Source of the DNA: Quillaja saponaria
Taxonomy: Eukaryota > Streptophyta > Magnoliopsida > Fabales > Quillajaceae
NCBI GenBank assembly: GCA_029379385.1
Contig: CM055605.1
Location: forward strand, 8,963,001 to 9,027,000
Reading direction: 5' to 3'
Length of the DNA: 64,000 bases
Positions within the stretch are counted from its first letter, which is position 1. Every line of letters begins with the position of its first letter. Below, one piece after another: positions 39,586 through 50,779 of this stretch. Under the pieces are notes generated by a model that was given only the letters and a program-made list of their open reading frames with translations, was not told the origin of the DNA and did not search any database. The position numbers and the translations under genes were made by a program.

Positions 39586-41635
39586 TCATCTGAAGGTACT
39601 TTGTCGATCCAAATTAAAGCTTCGATTCTTCGTTGTCCAATTTGATTTTATTGGAACTGAAAGACCATTCAAGCTTGGAGACCTTTGCTGATGGCCACTA
39701 AGCTTTCCCATTCTAACACTACTGGGATGTTCCGTATTAATAGATGATATGAGTGAAACCTTATTCTTACATGGTGAGTAGCTCTCAGAGCAAGTATCCA
39801 AACTCAATGGCCTTAGTTTTGGCAAGCTTGTCAATCTTGCTTTTGCCTTTGTAGATTCTGTTGCAGCCATGTAAGTTGGAATTACAGGGGAAGTTGAAAG
39901 TGAAATGGCTTCTCCCAATGAACACAGCTTCCTGTGACTGAATCTCCTTCTTGGAACATATATTGGAGAATCCAATCCTTCGACTTGACTTTGTTTCTGC
40001 AAATTTCTCAGCTTCAGCTGTCTTCCTCGATATTCTTCTTCAGCTTTAGAATTTGAGCTAAACACAGACTCTAAATCTTCAAATTCTTTACTTTTACCAA
40101 CTTGAGCGTCCACCCATTGCTCTAGCCAATATTTCCATCTTCCATTTAATTGTCTTCGTTCCGGTTCTGCTGATTTCTGTGATGTTTTTGGTTAATTTTT
40201 TAGCATAAGAATCGAAATAATGGAAGAATGTGATCTCGAATATCATTATAACTTGAAAACTTACCCGATGGTTGATGAACATGTATTCTTTTATTCTTTC
40301 TCTCTTATTAGCTGCTTCTTCCTTGCTTGTATATGAGGCATCTGCATGTTTCTTCAACAAAAAACTGCCATCCCATCTTCTTTTACTGTTAGTGTCCCGC
40401 TGAAAATATAAAACTTTTGCCAATTAAGTTATAAGATTCTTATTGTATAAAGAAGACAGATAAATGTCATCAATCAAGTTTAGTTTCAAATGGACATTCT
40501 AGTTCTACAATTACAGGAGAAATGAGACTTACCCTTATAATCTTGTCCCGCGAACCCTGCTTCTCTTCGTTTTCATGACAAGTCCTTCTTCCTTCAGCCA
40601 TTTGAAATCTCCTTGCGTTGACCTGTGACTGTATACTGACAATGGACTGCAAGCACTTCAGAGTGCTCATAGCTTGCCGTCTTACAGCTCTGCCACGAAT
40701 AATAGCTTGAAGCTTGACTATTCCCTTCAATGCCTGTAAAGCCTTCCTTGCCTGCAATGTCTTGCTAGTAAGTTGTAAGTAACGAGGGTTGTAAACAGTA
40801 AGAATTACTAAATTCACTAATCTTTTTCTGAGGATGAGAGTCTTGTCCAATTTGAGGAACATAGGGTGGCAAAGATGTAACTTCTATAAAGTAGATGAAC
40901 CTGGTTTGGGAAGTAATTAATCAGGGAACACTTTTAACACAATCAAGTAGTTGAAAAATACAGACAGTATGGATGAAAAACAGAAGAAAACTTTTGAGTT
41001 TGTAAATTATATTATATAGACTCTCTAAAACATGTGCAGTTTCCCATTTTGATCATTCTTTTTAAGTTTTTTGGAGTCAACAATTTAATTATCATTCTTC
41101 TCAGTTTCTGAAATCAATTTATTCCAGAACTGAGGCATTTTTCAACAAATAACACAAGATACTGGAAAGAAGGATCTCATTTGGGTTTTAACTAGGGAAA
41201 CAGGCTAGAGAAACTCACAAGGTAACGCCGAAAAGCAGTTTGAATTTTGATGGCAGCAAACTCATCAATCTTTCTCTGGCATTTGCAATTGGATTTTGGA
41301 ACCTCAATCTGAGCTTCACTAGCTTCAGCAGCAGCAGCTATGGCAATAGCCACTGTCAAAGACTCGTTGCTTTGTTCTTCCTCTGCTGCTCCTAGCGTTC
41401 TTTCTTTTGATGGTGATGGAACAGTAATTGAGGGTAGCCTCTTGGTTTTCATCCTTCCAAATATGCATTTCCTTCTCTTTCCCTTCTGAAAAAAGAATAA
41501 GAAGATCAATGTGATATGTGTAACAAATTTACATTGGAAATTGAAAACAAGCAGAAGATTTACCTTTTCTTGATTTGATTGTGTCTCCCATATAAATAAC
41601 CTCTTCACCAAATTAAACCAGCTCTTATTGGCCAT
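39586..41635 (-). CDS. IQD: IQ67-domain (IQD) calmodulin-binding protein
   Basis: IQD proteins bind calmodulin through IQ motifs and act as scaffolds at microtubules, the plasma membrane and the nucleus. Five exons read leftwards: 41635-41564, 41485-41219, 40751-40533, 40399-40265 and 40176-39586. All junctions are phase 0 and the product is 427 residues. The IQ67 domain spans about residues 103-165: FAAIKIQTAFRRYL, then after the intron ARKALQALKGIVKLQAIIRG, and a third IQ-like SIVSIQSQVNARR. A phase-0 intron inside the IQ67 domain is a known hallmark of the family. The C-terminal third holds RWKYWLEQWVDAQ and the SPIYVPRRR region and is Ser-rich and basic, as usual. Which IQD subgroup it belongs to needs a tree; IQD11/12-like is my impression. 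The gene looks intact. Confidence 0.9.
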
Positions 41636-41639
41636 TTAA

Positions 41640-44390
41640 CAGAAATAGTTATAAATAGCGAATGTTTTCAAATTCAATTATGATTTGGAGTAAGATTCAA
41701 GTTGCTTACTTTCCTTCCATGACTAGGAAATCCCATAAGTCTGTTAATCAAACAAGAAACATAAAATGAATTTACTGCTCTCATGAAATTCAGAAAGAAC
41801 AAGCTTGATATCAGCAAACATAGTTTATAATATCAGTTATTGAAAAATGTGTACATTACATTGATGTAGTAGAGAGATAGCAAGAATTTATTTATCTTCT
41901 TGGAGCCTAAAGTTACCCATGCCCAGATGTTTATGAAGTGGGTATGCTTTGGGAGTGTGTGACATCATGCACATTTTCCATCTTTCTCATGATATGTTTC
42001 TTCTGTTCAAATGTGGGCCTTCAAGAAAGCATTATACATAAAGAAAATGACTGAACCACTTTGTATTCATGGACAGAACCTCTTCTTTATGAAAAATGAG
42101 GACTTTTTTTTCTGAGCTTCATGGGACCTCCCCATCTTATCTCCATCTCACTTTCTGAACTGGGACATATAAGCATGTTCAATTGTCTGTTGGGATGGAA
42201 ATTACTAAATTATCCTTCATTTAGATTTGCTACACTAGAAAATGTCAAAATGCAGCATGCAACTTCAATCCATCATGACTGACGTGGATTTACCTCAATG
42301 CTTGTCAACTTGCAATGTTTTTGTTAATTACTAAATAATTTTCTATATCTCAAAGTACCTTTATGACAACACAATGAAATACTTAGCCAACTTTTGTTAT
42401 AGCTATTGTAGTTATTATTGGAATTTGATCTCTAGTTGATTGAAATTAGAATAGACATATACTTGGTAGTGTTTTTACGCATTGACTTGAACTAATAACT
42501 GATTGAATTTGAATCATATTCATTGATATTTTCATTTGCCTCTTAAGTACAAAACCATCATTAACAATAAGTGGAGCGGACTCTTCGGATTGTCTTTTGT
42601 GGTATTGAATTTTGAGGTAATATTTGCTAGGGGCAGTAGAAAATGATCACTATACATTAGCTAAAGTAATAGAGAACTTAGGAGTTACATCAATTGCTTG
42701 GCACTGATATCGTATGCTAGTGGCCTAAAACTAAACATTTTTTTTACATGGAAAGTAAACAAAAGTTGTCTAATGTGGACGAGGTTTTAACTTAATGATT
42801 AAGATCGAAATATATGTTAAAATTATGTAGTCTCCAATTTTTATGTTATCATGGATTGATGTGTGAATATTTTTAGAGCGTTACACACATAAAGAAATGA
42901 CTATAATTGAGGGAAAGGGAAAACACAATGTGCAGAGGATAGAGAATGTGAGGAAGAAAACAAAAGGGACCAGAGAGAATAGTTGTCATGATACATTCTC
43001 ATCTTCTGAAAAGCGGAAAAGAGAAAATGTACATTTCACTTTTATGGAAAAACAAAAGCTGAAAGAGACTCCTAGCCTTGCTTTCAATTTTGTTGATTTT
43101 GATAAGACTCAGCTTGCAATAAACAACAAAAATGATAACAAGATCTTTTTCTAGAAGTACATGTTGCTAATTTTAGGAACTTGCTTCACATTTAATGCAA
43201 TGCGTGTTGATATAGATCTTCCTTATGCTCAATTATTGGTTTTAATTAGAATATCTTAAAAATAAGTTTCTTATTCATACCCAAAACCTCACAAAGTTAT
43301 AATAATTATAATTTTGACCCAATATTTTATTTGATTTTTTCAGTAGTGATATATTTGTATTCTATTAAAATAAATTAATATTATATAAAAATATATTGGT
43401 TTTGAAACGTATTTTTAAAAATCATATGAAAAATTTGTATTTATACATTTCTATCAATCTCTAATTCTTATCCTCCCCCAATCTGTTTTTATATGGACTA
43501 ATCGATACAGTGCGTCGATATGTTATTTAACTCTTTGGATTGGAGGATGTTCTCACAAAATACTAAGCTTTTTCCAAAGAAAAAAAATCAATCACAAACA
43601 ACATTGTTGTATATTACCTTAATTATTTTTTAAAATAATTAATTGATAAAAAAATGATATTATATTTATATTATTTTTTTAACTGACTTGTAAGTGTCAC
43701 TCTATATTGGGTACCAAGGACCTAACAAAAAGGAAGGTGTACAATAGACTACACTTAATTATAATTAGTTATCTTTTATTTATTTTTTATTTATTAAATA
43801 TAATTAGTTATCTAATACAATTGTAATTGAGTAAATTTTGTAATATCATATTGACTCATAAATCTTAATTCTTTTATTATCTAATTCATCCTTTGTGTAG
43901 ATACTTTATTCTTAAATTTATTAAACTAATATAGATATATTTTCTGAATAAAAAGAAAAGAAAAAAATTAACAAACAATCATGAAAGGAAACTTACTTTT
44001 GATTAAAATGAAAAAGTTATAAAGAAGAGAGAAAATTTAAATAATTATCACTTTGCCTATTAATTGATCAAATATATTTTGGCTCTTTCATTAAGATAGA
44101 GATCCCTGGTCTCATTTTTTGTGTCTATTGATGAAAATTGATCATGTCATTAAAAAATATCATATGAGAAACTAATTACTACTTACTTTGTAAGCAAACA
44201 CAATTTATTTATCTTAATGTTTCTTTTTTCTATTTTATTTTTTGTATCAATTCACTCTTGTCTTGCAAGCAAAATGTAAATTATTTTTCTTATGAATCTT
44301 TTATTTATCCATCTCTTTAAGTAAATTATAAACACAATTTTGATGCTTCAAGTGAATTAGAAAAAATAAACACAAGTCACTTAGGTTATG
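41640..44390. other. Intergenic DNA, no gene recognised
   Basis: The first few hundred bases upstream of 41635 probably hold the IQD leader and promoter. The rest is AT-rich. An open frame at 42897-43154 (+) is Lys/Glu-rich low-complexity sequence and is not accepted as a gene. Confidence 0.55.
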
Positions 44391-44520
44391 TTTAGAATTT
44401 AAAAAAGTTAGAGAATTTAATTCATTTTAAATCATATTTTAAAAAAAAATTGAATTCTTATCAAATTTAGTCTAATTTAAAGAAAATTCAATTCAATTGG
44501 ATGATTAAAATGTGTAAACC
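44391..44520. mobile_element. Fragment related to the Harbinger-like MITE
   Basis: TTAGGTTATGTTTAGAATTT resembles the TTA plus terminal repeat of the element at 22231. The following text has the same 'gaatttaattcattttaaatcat' and 'gaattcttatcaa' style blocks. The right terminus could not be recognised, so this is a partial or decayed copy. Confidence 0.4.
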
Positions 44521-44941
44521 AATATACTCTTGAACTTGTTTCATTTTTACGTCATAATTGCATGCAACGCTTCGAAGGCAATCTTACAATTTTTTCATGC
44601 AAGCCCACTACCCTACCTCTCCAAATCCACGTCCAGCCCAAATGGACTCTTTAAATTTTTGTCTACCCAACAATGAAAATAATCTAACACCTATAAAAGT
44701 TTATCCCATAAAACAATCCAAAACCTATTTTTTGAAGCGTGTGGAGTGTGTTGTTGGATTAGCAAAGGATATGGAGGACAGAGAAAGATGGAACTTTGAC
44801 CTTTGGAACTGCTTAAGGGGAAGAGATATGTGTTTTACTGGATTAGGTTATGGGGGTGGGAGAAAGAGAGGATTTGATTAAGTTATCAATTGGTACTGCA
44901 TCAAAAGACTGTTACTCTTTAATGAAATGAAGGGTGCAAAG

Positions 44942-45110
44942 CAGTGGCGGATGTAAGTAGAGCCCCGTGGGGTAGCTGACTTCACTAGATTTTAAAATAT
45001 ATACTACAAATATATAAAAAATTATAAAATTGACTCCACTAAATTATATAACTATATATATATGCCCCCACACATTTTAAAATTTACAAATTAATCTAAG
45101 GTTTGTTGGT
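44942..45110. mobile_element. hAT-like element fragment (CAGTGGCGGAT terminus)
   Basis: CAGTGGCGGATGTAAGTAGAG followed by 'ccccgtggggtagctgacttcac' matches in style the left end of the element at 58560. No matching right terminus was found downstream, so it appears truncated. Confidence 0.4.
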
Positions 45111-45937
45111 CTACAAATAAAAGTTACTAATATAAAATAAAGCTATTGGTTTGGATAATAAATAAAACATCAATTTACATAATTGTATGCCCAAGCCCAA
45201 ACTCAATAAAATAATAGTTAAAATAAAAAGTAAAGTTGTGTTTCTAGTTTTAGGGATTATGAATTAGGAATAGTTAAACCTGAAAGTGTGTCATGCAGGC
45301 CGCTAGGGTTGTATAAAATTTGGAGGTAGTAGTTAACAGTGGCCAGAAGTCATCTATCATTCTGTAATTGTATAATCAATGATGTCATTTTGTATAGAAT
45401 AGGAGTTAAAATTGGACCGGAGAATGGATAGAATTCAAAGTTAAACATAGGATTATGTCATGTGCCTTTCGATGTCTTTTAGTGGGGTGGGGACAGTGGA
45501 GTTCTATGGCATTTCATCCACTCTTGTGTCTCTTCTGCAAGATGTAGTTTCCTACCTAATATTATTATTCAACGTGTAGCTTTCTATCTAGTATTATTCT
45601 TAAGAATTAGCCTGTTATATATAGATTTGGCTAATCAATATGATTACATTTTTTTTCTTGAAAAATAAAAGTAAAAGCTAATTATGTTATTTAATTTTTG
45701 TGGTAGATATGGATAAATTTCTTTTTTTTAAAAATAAAAATAAAAAATCAATTGTTGAGTCAACTATAAAATTTTTTTTTTTAATTTTTTTTTTATGTTA
45801 GTTTTTGTAATCAGAAATGAAAAGATTACGAATTTTGGTGAGAATTTGTATATGAGACATGACTTGGTTGTGTTAATATTTGACTTAAATTTTTGTTTTT
45901 TTTTTTTAATAGATTATATATGTAATATTTTGCCCCA

Positions 45938-46113
45938 CTCATGAAGAAAGTTTCTGGATGGCGCAAAGTATGAACCTGATTCAAATGCTTATAGTATGGC
46001 GGTCACTCTTGTTTTGTTGATGTCGGGGAAATTCAAGAGGCGTGTGCCTGTTATAATGAGATCATTGAGCTGTCTTCTGTTCCTTCAGTTGAATCCTCCT
46101 ACCTCTGTTGGTA
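45938..46113 (+). pseudogene. Pentatricopeptide-repeat (PPR) gene fragment
   Basis: Read across at least two frameshifts, the text gives the PPR-like pieces LMKKVS, DGAKYEPDSNAYSMAVTL, SGKF and ACACYNEIIELSSVPSVES. This is the typical helix pattern of a plant PPR protein. Nothing more of the gene is recognisable on either side, and PPR genes are usually intronless and about 400 codons or longer. This is therefore a dead remnant. An uninterrupted 63-codon frame at 45996-46187 overlaps it but changes out of the PPR frame half way. Confidence 0.6.
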
Positions 46114-46119
46114 ATTGGC

Positions 46120-47149
46120 ACTCACATTTGCTGTTTGCCATGCCAAGTCTAGGAATCATCACATCAGTCTACCTCATGTCAAGCTAGATCCTCAAAGGAC
46201 TTATGAGTGTTGACAACTTAAACATTGTGCGACACAAGCTTCAGTTTCTGGACCATTGATGATCTGATCCTTCAGCAAAATGATCCTGCTATTCCTGTCT
46301 TTTGCTGAGAATCTGCACCAAATTCACTGGATGGGTCAGCAGTGAAATACCACTAGAAGGATAGGAAGTAGGAACACCTCAGATGCAAGGCTTAATCATA
46401 GTAATTATCAATATGAGCATTTTGGACTTTATCAGGGATATTATTCTAGGTGTGCCTTTTTAGTTTGGGCATGATCAAGTGTAATGCCTCAAAAGGCTGA
46501 TCAGACCATTGTAAATTCAACATGAAGTTGTTAGTAGGCAGGATGCATTTCTACCAGTTTTATGGTTTTCTGAAGACAACGTTAATTTGGCAATCTGATT
46601 GAAGCTGAATTTGTATTTCTGGTTTTGTGCGCATTTCACTCCAGTTTGTGGACGCAGTTAATATTCTGTTACAACTACAAGTTTCTTCTGTTGGTGAACT
46701 AGGCAGTCGCTTAATTTACCCAACCTTTACAGCAGTGTTAAGAAGTCTACATGAATCAAATTGGCCCAAGATCTAATAAATCTAATCCAGCATGTTAATC
46801 ATTAGCTTCAACTTAGGAGGCAGAATGCATATCTCTTGCTATATATAGATAAAATGTGTGTACATGTAAAAAAGTCAGATACTCCATTTTTTGGGAAAAA
46901 AAACTCTGTTCATGAATTATAACATCACATAATCGATTCAAATTTACATAGGATGGATCGTTTGGTGCTTTATTCTTGAGTAGCCATGGAATGATGCCCT
47001 GATGACCAATAGGACAACAATGTGAACCTCAGTGGAATCTGGAAACAAAAAGGATTCAACATCTCCCTCTGTCTTCACGCCCATACTGCATCTGGCATCA
47101 GAAATGGATGAGAAACTTCCTTTACAACATAAGGCTACAGAATGAAATT
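46120..47149. other. No gene recognised
   Basis: The stretch has mixed composition without long open frames. The right part, near 46900-47149, probably contains the 3' untranslated region of the leftward gene that ends at 47150. Confidence 0.45.
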
Positions 47150-49059
47150 CTAAGCTTCCCTTTTGGGTCGGTTGCGTGTACGAGGACGGGCAGGTTCTTC
47201 TTGTAAAGAAATGTCGATATCATCATCATTGTCTTCTTCTGCTTCCTTGATGGCTTCATTAATTGCTACCTGGCTCATGGCACAAAACATGAAGAATGTA
47301 TAACAAGAGAAATAGTTGTAGAGCAAGACCAACTTCTTTACAACAAAAATCATGGCACTTCCTCCTACTTCTCGTGAAAATGAAGATTGGATCATCATAG
47401 AAATTGCAATACCTTATCAATTTCTAAAGACCTTGCAAGTTTTGCAAAAGGACAAGTAAATAAATTTTTTAATTTGAATTTTGATTCTGACGATCTTAAA
47501 TTTGAAACCTAATTAACATATACTGCTCAGAGTAATACCAAAGTAACTAAACACAGAAACACTTGCCAAACAAACATATTGAGTCTGATCCTGTGATATG
47601 TTGCTAGATATCATGAAGAGTCTATAGTAATTCTGAAACACGATGTTGAAAGATCATATAATGTCATGTTCACTGTCTTTTAATGCTTTGGGTAATGGAT
47701 TTTCATTATCAGCAATGTGCACATACCTCATACTACTTCCCAAACCTTGCATGACACTGGTGTATGAATTATATTTGGGCATATAATAATTAGGGTAAAT
47801 ATCACTTTACCCACATATAATTTCTATGATTCTCACTTTGCCAACTTGTAGTTTATGGACTACCACTTTGCTCTTCCGAGGTTGCATCATTATCAATTAA
47901 CCCACCTTCATCCATTTCCACTCTCTTTTTCATTCAATTTTAATGAAAGAAGTCACGTTACATGCTTCTATTTTGAACTAAATAGAAAAAAATCAAGTTA
48001 GTTTGCATTCTACAAACTTTTTATTTTCTTAATTGGATGAAAAATAAATAGAGGTGGGTTAACTGATAATGCTGTCAACCTGAGATGGGTAAGGTGATAA
48101 TCTGAAAACTACAAATTGGCAAAGTAAAAAACATGTAAACCATGTATGGGTAATGGGATTTACCCTAATAATTATAACTAGAAATCTCTACTTAACTTAA
48201 CTAATTAACAAAATTTCGAGTATTCTGTATTCTAATGATATTAATGAATATTCTCTTAAAGTAAAAGAAGCTGTTCTTACAGCAAACACCTTATAAAATG
48301 CAGGAATTCCTTCGATAAAGAAATGGATTATCTCGTTTAACCCCAAGAAGAACCTAAAAGAGTCATATAAGTATGTAACTGTACTGAATATTCTCTTCGA
48401 GACATCTACCAGTTACCAGGAATTCTATGTTAAAACCCAAAAATGGCTTCACAAGGAAATTTATTTTATATTTTGTCAGTTCCTATTGAAATATGCAAAG
48501 TCAGGGAAACTAGGTAATCCTTCAAGTATGACCAGCATGAGTTATTTTATGTGAACAGGTCAGATATAAAGTCAATCCTGATTTTCATCAAACAGTTGGC
48601 GGACATTTTCACAAACTTCAGATCCCCTTGAATCATACAAAGACCCACTCTACGAAACCCGGAATTTAATTTAGCCGTCAATGAGCAACAAAACATGAAT
48701 AATTCAAAACCCATTTATAAGAAATCAAAACAAACTGATGAAAATTTTGAACCTTGTCAACCCATTACCTCCTCAAGAAAATCTCTGTCAAGTTTATCCG
48801 CGATTCTTATCGATGTGAAGATGGTGATAGCAAGAAGAGAAAGTGGGAGCGCAAAAGCGAAGATGTAGCTGTTAGTGTTGGGACCCGCACGAGTGAGCAC
48901 CGTCAAGCCTCTGACTTTCCGGCGAAATGGGTTGCCGCCTGTAAATTGAAACGTCGGAGAGTTGCGCAAATGCGAAGGTTGGAAGGAAGCACGTGTTGCA
49001 AATGTGGCCGTTAGAGAGAGAGTAAGAGAGGGTGAGTTGGTAAAGAGGGAGCTCGCCAT
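47150..49059 (-). CDS. Small chloroplast-targeted single-span membrane protein (HCF153-like?)
   Basis: Two exons read leftwards: 49059-48769 (97 codons, ending GAG before GTAATG) and 47269-47150 (39 codons plus stop, after CCATGAGCCAG). The junction is phase 0 and the product is 136 residues. Residues 1 to about 57 are Ser/Thr/Arg-rich with few acidic residues, like a plastid transit peptide. One hydrophobic span follows at about 65-85 (IFAFALPLSLLAITIFTSIR). An acidic stretch comes next (EAEEDNDDDID), and the tail is basic (RPRTRNRPKRE). Size and architecture recall the thylakoid protein HCF153, needed for cytochrome b6f accumulation, but I could not confirm this from sequence motifs. The 1.5-kb intron holds a MITE. 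Confidence 0.75.
47792..48166. mobile_element. MITE with AGGGTAAAT termini in the intron
   Basis: The left end is AGGGTAAATATCACTTTACC and the right end, reversed, is AGGGTAAATCCCATTACCC. The arms stay complementary for roughly 80 bp (for example 'actttgccaacttgtagttt' against the reverse of 'aaactacaaattggcaaagt'). AATAATT flanks both ends (47785-47791 and 48167-48173). There is no coding capacity. The superfamily is uncertain; Mutator-like is possible from the long arms, though those usually give 9-bp duplications. Confidence 0.7.
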
Positions 49060-49376
49060 GGTTAAGGAGTCAGAGACCGAGAATCGAGTTCACGAAAGTG
49101 AACAGAAATATTTTTATACCGAAGTCCCAAGTGAGCGTATTGGTCTCAATATAGGAACTAATGCAGGTGATTTTTTCCTATGTTTTACATGTAATCCTCC
49201 CATTTTTTAAAAAAACCCTACCCCACCAATAACCATAATTTACAAGTTGAACTTATGTTGCATTATGAATTTTGTGTGTAAAAAATAATATCAGAATGTA
49301 AATTCATCAAAAAACTTAAACTGTTAAAAAAAAATTATTATTATTATTATTATAAGAATCCCATGTTAGTTATTTT

Positions 49377-50724
49377 GATGTTAAAGTTGGTGAGAGTTGT
49401 TATTGGGACATCCAAAGTTTATGCTAGGTCGACATGGACTATATATATATAAGCATTTTTTTTTATGAATTTTATGTTGGATTTAGTGAGATCAACGATC
49501 AACCTACATGTATAAATAAATAAAAGTGTGCCTTCATTAATAGCTTAAATTTTAGTATAGTGATGAGTATTTGATCTTAATATCTTGATTGTGATAAATT
49601 CTTTTAAGATTATTGTACACGTGTTACAAATTAAAAAAAATAGTTTGCATGACACACCAAGTTTATGATCTTGATGTGTGGATGTGGAAAAATGTGCTAT
49701 AATCTTTAGCAAGCATCATAGAACAAATTCATATACTTATTTGATAACCATATACTCTCTCTAAAATAACCAAAGCAATAAGCTTATTGATCCTTTTCCT
49801 GGTATTCACTGTTAAATATGTCCTAGCTATAAGCAGTATAATTTTTTATTTTTCTTTCTTGATTAGTTATTTTTCCCACTATTATAATGAATGTACTTTA
49901 TTTCCAAATAAAATGGCAATTAGAGAAACACATTTTGACAATTGCTTAAATATCGTACCCTTTTGAATGTGTAATATAAGTTAATTGTTAAGTAGTATTT
50001 TGGTATTTAGCTGAAAAAGTACTATTTTGGTGGTTGAGATTTGAGAGTTACATTTCTAACGTTGTTATTATTCAGAGTTTTTTTAATTAATTAGGTTCTC
50101 TGTAATTCTATTTATTAAATTTGACTCTTAATCAAATTATGCACCAAATTGAGATGCATCCTGATAAATTATATAATTAGTAGATATGTCTTTTCAATAG
50201 CATGAGAATGAAAGAAAACTTGTCAATGTATGAGAAAAGAAATTGTATGAATATTGAGTGAATTAGTAGAGAAATTTTATTCGTTCAATATCAAATATAA
50301 AAACATCATCAGAAAAAAATTAAACGAAATTTTTTGAAACATCTGAAAAAATTTAAAATTTAGTTATTCTTTTCAAAAAAGATTTTTTATTTTTTTTTTC
50401 CTCTCATAAACAATGGGCAGAATGCAAATTTTGATAGATTATCTTATACTTTTTTCAAGTTCTGTTACTCATGTCTGCTAATTAACTCTATTCATCATGG
50501 GGCTCCATCTTGATTTAACGAGCTTGATTAGATATAGAAAAAAATTAAATCATGTATGACTTTAATTATTAGGAAAAAAAAAAATTTAGAGGATCTAGTT
50601 AGAAAAAACAAAATCATCAAGATTATAACATGATGTAATTTTCATATATACATATACCAAAATAATAATAATAAACCTACAAAGAATTCTCTACATATTA
50701 ATATAAGGTGGAATTCACTTAACG
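49377..50724. repeat. Dispersed repeat, right copy (paralogue of 19983-21676)
   Basis: This copy has the same order and orientation as the left one and ends with 'gaattcacttaacg'. It lacks the 508-bp block with the candidate small gene: 'gacaattgctta' is followed after a few bases by 'acccttttgaatgtgtaatataag'. Its right end lies about 60 bp from the start of the NBS-LRR relic, a neighbour not found beside the left copy. Confidence 0.75.
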
Positions 50725-50779
50725 CAAATCCTTGTGAAAATAAGAAAAGAAACCTGGTAAGCACTCCAAATATGACAAT

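Noticed and set aside
42897..43154. 85-codon plus-strand open frame rich in Lys and Glu
   Set aside because: A-rich low-complexity DNA produces such frames readily, and no promoter, splice or family signal was seen.
44558..44881. 107-codon plus-strand open frame
   Set aside because: No recognisable family. It lies between transposon fragments and its composition drifts along its length, so it is probably chance.
45996..46187. 63-codon plus-strand open frame beginning MAVTLVLLMSGKF
   Set aside because: Its first part is the PPR remnant, but it leaves the PPR frame after about 16 codons, so it is not a gene in its own right.
48299..48361. Open stretch on the minus strand reading FFLGLNEIIHFFIEGIPAFYK between the two exons of the plastid-protein gene, with AG and GT borders
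   Set aside because: Its open frame does not match the phase-0 ends of the neighbouring exons, whereas joining exon 1 directly to the exon at 47269 is in frame and gives a sensible 136-residue protein.
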